64,000 nt of DNA from Hyphomicrobium denitrificans ATCC 51888 (GCF_000143145.1 NC_014313.1:558001-622000), one strand, 5' to 3'; shown: positions 23,405 to 31,917, counted from the stretch's first letter. The notes: a model not told the origin generated them from the letters alone. Made by a program: numbers and translations.

Positions 23405-24028
23405 CTAGGCGGAGTCCCAGGCTCTGGCGCGTATAAGTTCGGGATCGTCAGCATGGTCGAGCAGGATGCGGGCGACGCGATCTTGCCAGAGCTGCGCGAA
23501 ACGCTTCTGCTGGCTTTCGTCTGCGCGGCCAGAGACGGCGTCAGGAAATAACGCTCTCATATCGGGATCGGGCGGAACACGTGCCGCATTGAAATCGAGA
23601 CTAACGCCGCGTCCCGTATCGCACCGCCTGAGTGCGAGGACACCATCGATATCGGCGTCGAACTGCAGCAGGTTGCGACGGCCGAACCGTTGCCTTTCGC
23701 CGATGCCTCCGAATCCCGTTTCCGATGCCGCGCCAGTCAGCAGTGTCGCGACGGATGCGGTTACTCCGGTGGTTCCGCTCTCGCGTCCGTCGCGCATGTA
23801 CACTTCGATGCCGCCGCGCTCGGGGAGATCATCGCCGTATAGAAAGCGCAGGCCCTCGCGCACCATGAGGTAGGCGGCGGCAACGGTCGGACAGGAATGA
23901 CCGGCGAGTTTAACGGCGTCGGCGTAGGTGTAGGTGATCTCGCCGGTCGTCGATGCGCCGAGGAAAACGGCCAAAGGTTCGCGCAACGAAATCGCTGGCA
24001 CCTTATCGAAGAAGTCGGGAAAGCTCAT
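23405..24028 (-). CDS. FmdE-like domain protein
   Basis: 207 residues from an ATG preceded by AGAGG. The central segment (KLAGHSCPTVAAAYLMVREG) matches the FmdE/FwdE-type domain first seen in formylmethanofuran dehydrogenase operons, where GHxCP is the signature. A conserved GRESGTTGV motif and a second Cys (RRCDTGRG) follow. The other formylmethanofuran subunits are absent here. Many bacteria carry stand-alone FmdE proteins of unknown function, possibly metal-binding. It sits between the DHODH-like gene and nnrS in the same direction. The function is unassigned. Confidence 0.65.
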   Translation of the reverse strand: MSFPDFFDKVPAISLREPLAVFLGASTTGEITYTYADAVKLAGHSCPTVAAAYLMVREGLRFLYGDDLPERGGIEVYMRDGRESGTTGVTASVATLLTGAASETGFGGIGERQRFGRRNLLQFDADIDGVLALRRCDTGRGVSLDFNAARVPPDPDMRALFPDAVSGRADESQQKRFAQLWQDRVARILLDHADDPELIRARAWDSA

Positions 24029-24137
24029 GGCGAACCTCTTTGCGTACGCGCTCCGGTGAAGGGCTCGCGAACGATAGGGATGTCGGAGGGGCAGCCATTT
24101 GCTGCACATCAATATGAGCTGACGATGTGCGAGGGCT

Positions 24138-24869
24138 TCAGAGCTCGGCGAGCATCCGGAAAAGCAGTTGTTTTCCCCCGTCGGCGAATGCGCGGTGGAT
24201 CTGGACCAGTGATGCTCCGGCGACGAGGCGTGCGCGAATGTCTGCAGCCGTTTGGATGCCGCCGACGGATATCAGGGTCAGCGCGGCCATGTGATTGCTG
24301 ATCTCTTCAATGCGCCGCAGGCGATCCGATACGAGAACGATGCCGTCGAGGCCATACACGCACGCCGCTGTCACGGCTGCTGGGATCGGATCGCCGATCG
24401 CGCCGCCGTCAAGTTTGACGAGGAGTGGCGTTCGACTTCCGCGAGCTTCTGAAATTTCGTCGCGGACTTTGCTCAGGCGCCTCATGAGCTGGTCGACACC
24501 CGGAGAGTTCCCACTTCGCTGCATTGCCGGTGCAGTGAGATTTGCGACGACGTAATCGGCGAATGGTGCAGCCTGTCGCAGGCGCATTTCGAAGTCTTCG
24601 ATGACGAGATCGTCGAGGCCAGGTCGAAGACTGCCGATATTGATGCCTAGGCGTGCACCGTTGGCGGAGTGCCGGAGCGGCGTGGCTAATCCTGCTTCAG
24701 AATTTATGGTGCCGATTTCGACGTGGCCGAAGCCTGAGGCAAGAGGCGATGGAGCGTGTTCCCCGGTGCGATCAAACCCTGCGGCTAATCCAATGGGATT
24801 GGGGAAGTGCAAACCCATCGCTTCCACCGGCGCTGATCGCACTGACAATAATGGCTGGATGCTCATCAT
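24138..24869 (-). CDS. Degenerate dihydroorotate dehydrogenase-like flavoprotein
   Basis: 243 residues with the PyrD barrel outline: NPIGLAAGFDRTGE, FGHVEIGTI, YVVANLTAP, LLVKLDGG, LISVGGI and GASLVQIHRA with the FMN phosphate loop. It is about 100 residues shorter than quinone-type PyrD. The canonical NxSSPNTPGLR active-site loop, which carries the catalytic Ser, is replaced by NLTAPAMQRSG, and the NTT-R segment is missing. It probably keeps FMN but is unlikely to be the true pyrimidine enzyme; the substrate is unknown. Its ATG overlaps the stop codon of the SerC-like gene (ATGA), so the two are translationally coupled. Confidence 0.7.
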   Translation of the reverse strand: MMSIQPLLSVRSAPVEAMGLHFPNPIGLAAGFDRTGEHAPSPLASGFGHVEIGTINSEAGLATPLRHSANGARLGINIGSLRPGLDDLVIEDFEMRLRQAAPFADYVVANLTAPAMQRSGNSPGVDQLMRRLSKVRDEISEARGSRTPLLVKLDGGAIGDPIPAAVTAACVYGLDGIVLVSDRLRRIEEISNHMAALTLISVGGIQTAADIRARLVAGASLVQIHRAFADGGKQLLFRMLAEL

Positions 24870-25933
24870 CCTCTGTGGCGCTTGAAATCCGACATGAAAG
24901 TCGCGAGCGCCGACGCTGCGTCCGCCGTCACGCCATTGTAGAGACAGGCGCGGATGCCGCCGACGTTGGGATGACCCTTGAGGTGCATGAGGCCATTTTG
25001 TTCGGCTTCATCGAGGAACAATTGATCGAGCTTTGGATCAGGGAGACGAAAGCAGATGCTGATGTTCGAGCGATCGCGAGGGCTAGCGAAACAGCGATAG
25101 AAATCGCTTTCGTCGATCACGGCGTATAGCTCTTTGCTTTTGGCGATGTTCTTTGCGGCGGCAGCATCGAGCCCGCCTTCCTGACGCAACCACTGCAGCA
25201 TTCGGAACGCCACGACGATCGCGAACGTTGGCGGAGTGTTGACCTTCGAGTTTGCTGAGGCCTGGCGCGCGTAGTCGAGAGATGGCGGAACTTTGCGCTT
25301 TGAATTGCTGAGAAGGTTCTCGTTTACGATCACGATCGTCAGGCCCGCGGCGCCGAGGTTTTTTTGCGCGCTCGCATAGACGAGTTCGAAGCGCTCGACG
25401 GGAAGGGGACGTGTAAGAAAGTCCGCTGTCATGTCGGCGATCAGCGGGGAGCCGTTTGGCTTTGGATAGTCGTGGTATTGCAACCCTTCGGCGGTTTCCG
25501 TGCTGGTGAAGTGGCAATATACAGCGTCGGGCGAACGGCGCCACGATGCGGGATCGGGAAGGGCGCCGTCGTGTGCGGATGCAATGATGCGAACGTCGCA
25601 CCAATCCGATGCGACTTCGATCGCGCGGCGCGACCAGTGGCCTGACAGCACGTAATCACAAGGTTGATGCTCGGCTGCGAGGTTCATCGGCAGGGCTGCG
25701 AATTGCGTCGAGGCGCCACCCTGAAGAAAAAGGACCTTGTAGCTTCGAGGAAGCTGGAGAAGTGATCTCAGCTCATGCTCGGCTTCGTCCAGGATGTCGG
25801 CGAAGTCGCTTCCGTTGAACGGCAGCTCGAGCGCCGACATGCCGCTTGCTCGCCATTCGATAATGTCGGCACTGAGTTTTGCAAGCACCTGTGGCGGTAG
25901 CATTGATGACGCTGAGGCAAAGCTGAAACGCAT
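24866..25933 (-). CDS. SerC-like class V aminotransferase with altered substrate site
   Basis: 355 residues of the phosphoserine aminotransferase family. The PLP lysine segment SAQKNLGAAGLTIVIV and the cofactor loop FLQGGASTQF are intact. The N-terminal NFxAGPA signature is changed to RFSFASASSM, and the His-Arg pair of MEISHRxKEF (substrate phosphate contacts in E. coli SerC) reads LELPFNGSDF. This suggests a transaminase for a different, possibly non-phosphorylated, substrate. The ATG at 25931-25933 has AGGAG upstream, 11 bases after the preceding gene. It is coupled by overlap to the DHODH-like gene. Confidence 0.75.
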   Translation of the reverse strand: MRFSFASASSMLPPQVLAKLSADIIEWRASGMSALELPFNGSDFADILDEAEHELRSLLQLPRSYKVLFLQGGASTQFAALPMNLAAEHQPCDYVLSGHWSRRAIEVASDWCDVRIIASAHDGALPDPASWRRSPDAVYCHFTSTETAEGLQYHDYPKPNGSPLIADMTADFLTRPLPVERFELVYASAQKNLGAAGLTIVIVNENLLSNSKRKVPPSLDYARQASANSKVNTPPTFAIVVAFRMLQWLRQEGGLDAAAAKNIAKSKELYAVIDESDFYRCFASPRDRSNISICFRLPDPKLDQLFLDEAEQNGLMHLKGHPNVGGIRACLYNGVTADAASALATFMSDFKRHRG

Positions 25934-25944
25934 CTCACTCCTGC

Positions 25945-26451
25945 TCAGCTGAGTGAGAGTCCGCCGTGCGCTCCCGCGATCATGAGAAAGAGCGTCACCA
26001 TGGATAGAACCGTATTCACTCGGGACGAGAGAAAGGTGATGCGGGCGCAACGCAGGCGTTCTTCCGTCGAAGCCTCGATGAAGCCGAGGACTTTTTTCTG
26101 ATGCGGCCAGAGGACGAACCAGAGGTTCGAAACCATAAGCGTTCCGGTCCATGCTCCGAGACCGATGATTGCCGACGATCCTGAAAGCGACAGTGCTTCC
26201 ACGAAATCTCCGCGCCGCCACAGCATAAAGAGGCCGGTTGCGAGTACGACCAGCGAGGCGTGGCGGAATATTCCGTGCTCGCGTTTGGATGCAGCCATGA
26301 ACACGCCTTTCACGGCCTCTTGCGGTGCGTCGGGAAGCACACGGCGAAACTTGGGAATTTGCACAACGTTGACCCAGTTGTGGCCGACCCAGATGATCAC
26401 GCCGGCAACGTGAAGCACACGCGCCGCGAGATCGAGCAGTGCGATGTCCAT
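25945..26451 (-). CDS. Urate oxidase N-terminal-domain-like membrane protein
   Basis: 168 residues with four hydrophobic helices. The pattern (VLHVAGVIIWVGHNW..., VSNLWFVLWPHQKKVLG) fits the PuuD/urate-oxidase N-terminal membrane domain family, here without the cytochrome c domain found in PuuD. Conserved His and Trp residues in helices 1 and 3 could hold heme. It lies 51 bases after pqqE and 11 bases before the SerC-like gene, in the same direction. Members occur as stand-alone membrane proteins of unknown function; an electron-transfer role is possible. Confidence 0.6.
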   Translation of the reverse strand: MDIALLDLAARVLHVAGVIIWVGHNWVNVVQIPKFRRVLPDAPQEAVKGVFMAASKREHGIFRHASLVVLATGLFMLWRRGDFVEALSLSGSSAIIGLGAWTGTLMVSNLWFVLWPHQKKVLGFIEASTEERLRCARITFLSSRVNTVLSMVTLFLMIAGAHGGLSLS

Positions 26452-26502
26452 TCTATGCAGTCCCGCGCGAAGCTTGATGATGATCGACCGAGGCGCGGCG
26501 CA

Positions 26503-27654
26503 TCACTGGGCCTCCGAGCGCTGGCGGCGCTTCGTCTCGCGCATTTTCAACGGACCATCGCATGCCGTTTCGGGGATGCCGCGCTGTTCGGCGCGTGCGA
26601 TGAGATTGTCGATCAGGTGCCTGTTGGACGATTTGGAGCAGACCGGGTCGGTATTCGCTGCATCACCGGTGAACAGGAACGCCTGACAGCGGCAGCCGCC
26701 GAAGTCCTTTTCCTTTTCGCTGCAGCTTCGGCAGGGCTCCGACATCCACGAGTCGCCGCGGAATTTGTTGAATGCCGGGGATTTGTGCCAGATCCAGTCG
26801 AGCTCGTGATCGCGCACGCTTGGAAAGTCGATACCCTTGATCAGCCGCGCTTCCTGGCAGGGCAGCGCGGTGCCGTCCGGCGCAATCGTCAGGTGCACCG
26901 CGCCCCAGCCGTTCATGCAGGCTTTCGGACGGTCATCGTAATAGTCAGGAACCACGAAGAAGATCGTCAGCTTTTTGCCGAGCCGCGCGCGGGCGGCGTT
27001 GACGGCCGCTTCCGACTTCGCCAGCTGCTCACGCGTCGGCAGAAGTTCCGCGCGGTTGAGCAGAGCCCAGTTGTAGTATTGGAGATTGGCGAACTCGAGA
27101 TATTCAACTCCGAGATCCTCTGCGAGGTCGATCAGAGCCTCTGTACGTTCGATGTTGAAGCGGCTGACGGGGACGTTCAGCACCATCGGAAAGCCTTCGG
27201 CCTTGATGGAGCGTGCGATATCGATCTTGTGGTCGAGCACGTCGACGCCGACGAGTTTTGTGCTGTGTTGGCGATCGTTCGACTGAATGCTGAGCTGGAC
27301 TTGCTTCAGTCCGGCCTTCTTCAAAGCACGAAGGCGGTCCTTGTTCAGTCCGACGCCCGATGTGATGAGGTTCGTGTAATAGCCAAGGCTGTCAGCTTCA
27401 GCGACGAGTTCCTCGAGATCGTTGCGGAGCATGGGCTCGCCGCCGGTGAAACCCAATTGCAGCGATCCGAGTCGGCGACCGGCGCGGAGAACCTTCTTCC
27501 ATTCTTCGGTGGTGAGTTCGTTGCGGTATTGATCGAAATCGACGGGGTTGCTGCACCAGGGGCATTTCAGCGGGCATTTGTAGGTCAGCTCGAGCACGAG
27601 CCAGAGCGGCAGGCCAAGGCCATCAAGACTTAATCCGGATCCATCCTTTGGCAT
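26503..27654 (-). CDS. pqqE: PqqA peptide cyclase (radical SAM)
   Basis: Forms the Glu-Tyr carbon-carbon crosslink in PqqA, the first step of PQQ synthesis. 383 residues from the ATG at 27652-27654. The radical-SAM cluster motif CPLKCPWC is at residues 27-34, followed by the glycine-rich TGGEP motif. The C-terminal SPASM clusters (CMNGW..., PCQEA, CRSC, GGCRCQA, VC) have the PqqE-specific order. It overlaps pqqD by 32 bases. PqqD binds PqqA and delivers it, so the pqqA-D-E order is coherent. A TTG start two codons earlier is possible. Confidence 0.95.
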   Translation of the reverse strand: MPKDGSGLSLDGLGLPLWLVLELTYKCPLKCPWCSNPVDFDQYRNELTTEEWKKVLRAGRRLGSLQLGFTGGEPMLRNDLEELVAEADSLGYYTNLITSGVGLNKDRLRALKKAGLKQVQLSIQSNDRQHSTKLVGVDVLDHKIDIARSIKAEGFPMVLNVPVSRFNIERTEALIDLAEDLGVEYLEFANLQYYNWALLNRAELLPTREQLAKSEAAVNAARARLGKKLTIFFVVPDYYDDRPKACMNGWGAVHLTIAPDGTALPCQEARLIKGIDFPSVRDHELDWIWHKSPAFNKFRGDSWMSEPCRSCSEKEKDFGGCRCQAFLFTGDAANTDPVCSKSSNRHLIDNLIARAEQRGIPETACDGPLKMRETKRRQRSEAQ

Positions 27655-27910
27655 GCGCAACCTCCAAAAATTTCAATGCGTCGGCGGTGAGATCGGCTTT
27701 GCCGTAGCGTTCGGCGAGTTCTGCAACGCCAATCGCAATGGATTGGCCACCTGTGCAGGCTTCCAGAATCGCCGCTGCCGTCTCGTTGAGCTTGACGATG
27801 CCTTCAGGGTAGAGAAGTACGTTAGCTTGTTGCGGCTCCTCCCAACGAAAATGAAAATTGGGATTCAACTCCACAACATCCGACGTTTGGAGCTGCCGGT
27901 CGGGTTCCAT
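27623..27910 (-). CDS. pqqD: PqqA-binding chaperone
   Basis: 95 residues with the PqqD fold (RiPP recognition element): VVELNPNFHFRWEEPQQANVL, then YPEGIVKLNETAAAIL and a C-terminal helix with VAHAKGWI. It binds the PqqA precursor and presents it to PqqE. ATG at 27908-27910 with GGAGAG upstream. A much longer frame open upstream would overlap pqqA in another register and is not supported. Here PqqD is a separate protein, not fused to PqqC as in Methylorubrum. Confidence 0.92.
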   Translation of the reverse strand: MEPDRQLQTSDVVELNPNFHFRWEEPQQANVLLYPEGIVKLNETAAAILEACTGGQSIAIGVAELAERYGKADLTADALKFLEVAHAKGWIRIKS

Positions 27911-27927
27911 GTGTTCTCTCCGATGCG

Positions 27928-27964
27928 CCGGGAGACCAGGCCGACAGAAAGCCCGGCCTCCCGT
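27928..27964 (-). terminator. Hairpin between pqqA and pqqD
   Basis: CGGGAG/CTCCCG arms with an inner GGCC/GGCC pairing form a strong, slightly bulged stem between pqqA and pqqD. It could attenuate transcription or protect the short pqqA message, giving the excess of precursor peptide usual for pqqA. Confidence 0.5.
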
Positions 27965-27972
27965 GCACTGCG

Positions 27973-28080
27973 CTACCGAACGTAGATGTAGGCCGTGACT
28001 TCGAATCCGAGACGCAGGTCGCAGTACGCAGGCGCGACCCATGTCTTTGCTTCCGGCTCCTTAAGCAGGCTCTCTTGCAT
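27973..28080 (-). CDS. pqqA: PQQ precursor peptide
   Basis: A 35-residue peptide, shorter than standard ORF cut-offs. The C-terminal part reads KTWVAPAYCDLRLGFEVTAY and then IYVR, the full PqqA consensus, with Glu27 and Tyr31 in the ExxxY spacing that becomes the PQQ skeleton. The ATG is at 28078-28080. It is the first gene of the minus-strand group with pqqD and pqqE directly downstream; pqqB and pqqC are not in the window. PQQ serves methanol dehydrogenases in methylotrophs. The 239 bases upstream to the synthase gene hold its promoter and no other gene that I can see. Confidence 0.93.
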   Translation of the reverse strand: MQESLLKEPEAKTWVAPAYCDLRLGFEVTAYIYVR

Positions 28081-28319
28081 CGTGTGTCCTCCCTTGCATT
28101 GAGTCGAATGCCATTGCGCAGGCGTGCGTGCCGGCACCGAGCATCCGGCGCGACATTCACATTTGTCGACGCGCTCGAACTTGATTGTTGTTAAGCGGTG
28201 CCCATCAAAAATGCGTCAGATGAGCGTGATAGCGCGAGCGCAGCGCGCGCGATCGGGCTGGCGCGCGACCGAGGAGTCGCGGCCTCGAAGGCGCTCAGGC
28301 TGCTGCAACGATTTGTCGA

Positions 28320-29594
28320 TCAGGGTGCGGTGATGACCAGGGCCGCGTTCTGTCCGCCAAAGCCGAACGAGTTCGAGAGTACTGCTTGAACGCGCGCTTG
28401 CCGGGCGACGTTCGGCACGACGTCCATCGGTATCTCGGCGTCGGGGACTGCGTAGTTGATCGTTGGCGGCAATGTGCCGTTACGGATCGTCAAGAGGGAG
28501 AAGACCGCCTCGATCGCGCCGGCCGCTGAGAGCGTATGGCCGATCATGGATTTGTTCGAGCTCATCGGGACGTTTGCGACGCGGTCGCCGATCACGGCCT
28601 TCAGCGAAAGATATTCCATCTTGTCGTTTTCCGGCGTGCTGGTTCCGTGTGCATTTACGTAATCGATGTCGTCCGGAGACAGGCAGGCGTCGTCGATGGC
28701 GTTGCGGATTGCGCCGATGATGGCGGTGCCGTCCGGCTTGGATCGCGTGCGGTGATAGTCGTCGGCTTTCTCACCGCAGCCGCGCACGAAGCCCAGGATG
28801 CGTGCGCCGCGCCGCTTGGCTCCCTCGTAGGATTCGAGGACCAGGGCTCCGGCGCCTTCGGCCATGACGAAGCCGTCGCGGTTTTTCGAGAATGGCCTGG
28901 AGGCCTGCTCAGGCGCGGCGTTGTTGGTCGAGAGGGCCGAGAGAAGCGAAAAGCGGATCAGCGCCTCGATCTGGACGGAGCTGTCGGTTCCAATGCAGAG
29001 CGCGGCATCGGTTTCGCCACGGCGGATCGCCTCGACGCCGAGCTGGATCGCGGTCGCGCCGGATGCGCAGGCGGTCGAAACGGACGTCGGCAGTCCGCGC
29101 GTTCCAAGCCGTTCGGCAACGTGGTTTGCGACGCTCGAGAACTGAAACAGCGACTGCATCTCGTCCCAGTCGGAGGCGCGCGCCGAGGCGAGAAGGCGCC
29201 GGTATCCCGACTCGTTTTTATCCAGCGCACTCTGATAGAGGGCTCGCCGCTGCGGCCATTCGAGTTCGGCGGGCGGTGTGGCGAGGAAGAGCGGACCGGG
29301 GAACTTGCCGTTCGATCCTGCTTGCGCTTCATGCAGTGCTTCGTTGGCTGCCTCCAGCGCCATCGCAATGGAGAGCGACGGGGCGGAATAGGGCGAGACC
29401 TTCAGCGTATCGACCGTGCCGGCGATTGTCGTGCGCAGGCCGTCGGTCGGGAAGCGCGTGATGGAGCGGATGCCCGAGCGCCCTTGTGTCAGTGCGGCCC
29501 AGTTGTCGGCCTTGCCGTTTCCGAGCGAAGTGACCACGCCCATGCCCGTGACGGCGACGAGCGGTCTTCCTTTTTTATCGTGACCTTGCGACAT
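28320..29594 (-). CDS. Beta-ketoacyl-ACP synthase, second FabF1XL-type copy
   Basis: 424 residues with the full condensing-enzyme triad: Cys176 in STACASGA, His in NAHGTSTPEND and His in NKSMIGHTLSAAGA. It elongates acyl chains on an acyl carrier protein. It closely resembles the synthase at 31918 along its length, as does its partner upstream, so this is a tandem duplicate of the pair. ATG at 29592-29594, seven bases after the stop codon of the partner gene. In rhizobial clusters lpxXL normally follows at this end; here the cluster ends with this gene. Confidence 0.88.
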   Translation of the reverse strand: MSQGHDKKGRPLVAVTGMGVVTSLGNGKADNWAALTQGRSGIRSITRFPTDGLRTTIAGTVDTLKVSPYSAPSLSIAMALEAANEALHEAQAGSNGKFPGPLFLATPPAELEWPQRRALYQSALDKNESGYRRLLASARASDWDEMQSLFQFSSVANHVAERLGTRGLPTSVSTACASGATAIQLGVEAIRRGETDAALCIGTDSSVQIEALIRFSLLSALSTNNAAPEQASRPFSKNRDGFVMAEGAGALVLESYEGAKRRGARILGFVRGCGEKADDYHRTRSKPDGTAIIGAIRNAIDDACLSPDDIDYVNAHGTSTPENDKMEYLSLKAVIGDRVANVPMSSNKSMIGHTLSAAGAIEAVFSLLTIRNGTLPPTINYAVPDAEIPMDVVPNVARQARVQAVLSNSFGFGGQNAALVITAP

Positions 29595-29601
29595 GTTCAG
29601 C

Positions 29602-30798
29602 TCACCCGATTGCTTCGATAAGGGCGAGTGCTTCGCCACGCCAATAGCCGGTACCCGTCACGAGTGCGTTTCTCGCGGCTCCGGGGTTGCGAGACTTACG
29701 CTCGCCTCTGCCATCCGTCGTCAACGCTGCGAGCGCGAGACCGGCGAAAAAGTGCGCCTCGACGGAGTAGCCGAGATCGTCGCCGTAGACGCGAACGTCG
29801 GGAGCGATGTCGTACGCCGGCAAGAGATCGAAGAACGCCAGATCTTCCGTCGTTGACGGGTCCACGCCACTGCTCCCCGCCCACACGGGCAAACGGCCGG
29901 CGGGAATGCGAGGAAGGAATGTCTCGAAGAGCTGGGTCAGGGACCGGGCGATGTCGCCTTGCTTGCGCGCGGTGTAATCGGTTCGGATATCGGCAATGCG
30001 TGCATAGGCTTTTGCGCCGCGTGCTTCGGCATGCGCGCGCGATTCAATCGTCAGAAACGCGCCGACGCTGCCGGGGATGAAGCCGCCGCCGTCTTGCCCG
30101 CTTCTTTCCTGAGCCGGCTTGAACGGGCCGCGCCATAGGTTGTGGCCGATTTCGTAGCCAAGCAACAGGTCTTCGCGTTCTGCGTTGAGTGCGCCGCCAA
30201 TGAGGATGACGTCGGCTTGACCCGACGAGATTCGCCGGAAGGCGTTTTCGGCTGCGGCGAAAGCACCGGACTCTTCGCCCATGAACGTCCGCGACGAACC
30301 AGTGACGTGGTGCACGATGGAGATGTTTCCGGCGAGCATGTTCGACAGCTGCGCCAGAAAGAGAGTCGGACGCAGCGCGCTCGGAAGTACGCTCTTGGCG
30401 AGGAGCGCGGTTTCATCGTCGGAGTGAATTGCTTCGAGTACGTCGCAATCCACTTTCGTGTCCCGCTCGCCGCTGCCCGCGGCAACGACAAGGTTGGTGC
30501 GGTCGAGCAGTTCCGCATTGCCCGCAATGCCGGCGTCGGCGAGGGCGAGGCCTGCGGCATACACGCCGATCCGCTGCCACGTCTCCATCTGCCGCTGATC
30601 GCTGTTCTTCGGTATCTGCTTCGACCATTCCAGCGGTGCGAGAGGATGCACGGGGTATGGGGCATAGCGCGACTCGTCCAAGACGCGGCCCGTGCCGGTT
30701 TCGAAGTGCGTCTTGTGAGTTTCCGCATCGATCCCGAGCGAGCTGATAAGCCCGATCCCGGTAATCCAAACCTCGCGTGGCGCGGTCGCTTCGGTCAT
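29602..30798 (-). CDS. Ketosynthase-like chain-length-factor-type protein, second FabF2XL-type copy
   Basis: 398 residues with the thiolase fold of condensing enzymes (EVWITGIGLISSLG, DGGGFIPGSVGAFLTIE) but without the catalytic triad: the Cys segment reads TGSSRTF and the NAHGT histidine motif is absent. Such partners pair with an active synthase, as KS-beta does in type II polyketide systems and FabF2XL in the VLCFA cluster. ATG at 30796-30798. The long N-terminal extension open in this frame overlaps the dehydrogenase gene and is not real. It is paired with the active synthase directly downstream. Confidence 0.85.
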   Translation of the reverse strand: MTEATAPREVWITGIGLISSLGIDAETHKTHFETGTGRVLDESRYAPYPVHPLAPLEWSKQIPKNSDQRQMETWQRIGVYAAGLALADAGIAGNAELLDRTNLVVAAGSGERDTKVDCDVLEAIHSDDETALLAKSVLPSALRPTLFLAQLSNMLAGNISIVHHVTGSSRTFMGEESGAFAAAENAFRRISSGQADVILIGGALNAEREDLLLGYEIGHNLWRGPFKPAQERSGQDGGGFIPGSVGAFLTIESRAHAEARGAKAYARIADIRTDYTARKQGDIARSLTQLFETFLPRIPAGRLPVWAGSSGVDPSTTEDLAFFDLLPAYDIAPDVRVYGDDLGYSVEAHFFAGLALAALTTDGRGERKSRNPGAARNALVTGTGYWRGEALALIEAIG

Positions 30799-30809
30799 GA
30801 TTCTCTCGT

Positions 30810-31874
30810 TTAAAATTTGACGATGATTTTGCCGAAGACCCGGCGCTCTTCCAGCCGGCGAAGGCCTTCCTCGATATCGTCGAGCGATATGACGGTGTCG
30901 ATCACCGGCTCGATGTGGGAGGCGGCCATTCGGCCCATCACGGTTTTCATGTTCTCGATCCGGCATCCGAAGCTGCCGATGAGGCGCAGCTGCTGCTGGA
31001 ACAGGAGATAGAGGTTGGTTTTCGCAGCGACGCCTGTCGTCGATCCGCAAGTGACGAGGCGACCGCCGCGCGAGAGCGAGAGGATGCTGCCCTCCCACGT
31101 GTCCGGTCCGACATGTTCGAAGACGACGTCGACGCCTCGGCGATTGGTGATTTTTCGGACGCGGCCTTCGAAACGTTCGCGGCGGTAGTTGATGATGTGA
31201 TCGGCGCCGAGCGCGCGCACCTTCTCCATCTTGTCGTCGCTGCCGACCGTGGTGATGACGGTTGCGCCGACGGATTTCGCGAGCTGAATTGCCGCCGTGC
31301 CGATGCCGCTGCCGCCGGCCTGCACGAGGATCGTCTCACCGGCTTTCAGTTTGGCGTTATCGAACAGCATATGCTCGACGGTTCCGAAGGTGATCGGCGC
31401 GCACGCTGCTGATATCGCGTCCAGGGCCTTCGGAGCTTTGACGGCGAGGCGGGCCGGAATGTTCATGCGGTCGCGCAGAAAGCCGTCGATGTTGAAGCCG
31501 TACATCGCGCGCTCGCCTTCGCAGAAGTTGTCGCGTCCTTCGCGGCAAGGCTGGCAGGCGCCGCATGTCTTGGCGCCGTAAAATGCGACGATGTCTCCCG
31601 GTGCGAGATCCTTTACTTCCGAGCCGACAGCGAGGACTTCGCCTGACGCTTCGGCGCCGAGGACGATCGGCAGTTCGCGCTTTGCGAAGGCCATGCCGCG
31701 CCAGCTCCACACGTCGATGTGGTTGAGCGCGACCGCACGTATTTGCACTTTAATTTCATCCGGAGCGGGAGCAGGCGGTTCGGCGATGTGCGTCAATGCC
31801 AGCGCGCGCTCGCCCGTCAGCTGGACCGCGCGGACTGTCGTTTGTTGAGCGTGAGTGCATTCACACGTTTGCAT
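30810..31874 (-). CDS. Zinc-type medium-chain dehydrogenase/reductase (Adh2XL-type)
   Basis: 354 residues. A GroES-like N-terminal domain with the structural zinc cysteines (CGACQPCREGRDNFC near residues 93-107) is followed by a Rossmann domain (VQAGGSGIGTAAIQLAK). In acpXL clusters the equivalent gene (adh2XL) is thought to act as an enoyl or keto reductase in very-long-chain fatty acid synthesis. ATG at 31872-31874 with CGAGGAC upstream. It stands between the two synthase pairs and 11 bases before the second pair. The reaction is inferred from context. Confidence 0.82.
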   Translation of the reverse strand: MQTCECTHAQQTTVRAVQLTGERALALTHIAEPPAPAPDEIKVQIRAVALNHIDVWSWRGMAFAKRELPIVLGAEASGEVLAVGSEVKDLAPGDIVAFYGAKTCGACQPCREGRDNFCEGERAMYGFNIDGFLRDRMNIPARLAVKAPKALDAISAACAPITFGTVEHMLFDNAKLKAGETILVQAGGSGIGTAAIQLAKSVGATVITTVGSDDKMEKVRALGADHIINYRRERFEGRVRKITNRRGVDVVFEHVGPDTWEGSILSLSRGGRLVTCGSTTGVAAKTNLYLLFQQQLRLIGSFGCRIENMKTVMGRMAASHIEPVIDTVISLDDIEEGLRRLEERRVFGKIIVKF

Positions 31875-31917
31875 TACTGTCCTCGGGAAATAGTTTTGAT
31901 GCTGTGATTTCTGTCCG

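Noticed and set aside
26260..27633. Plus-strand frame covering pqqE
   Set aside because: Opposite to a well-supported radical-SAM gene; no motif and no ribosome site context.
27623..28042. Longer pqqD with 44 extra N-terminal residues
   Set aside because: The extension runs through pqqA in another frame and through the hairpin; the ATG at 27910 has a good ribosome site and gives the normal PqqD length.
29602..31098. 498-residue version of the second chain-length-factor gene
   Set aside because: The first 100 residues overlap the dehydrogenase gene in another frame; the ATG at 30798 begins the conserved ketosynthase fold.
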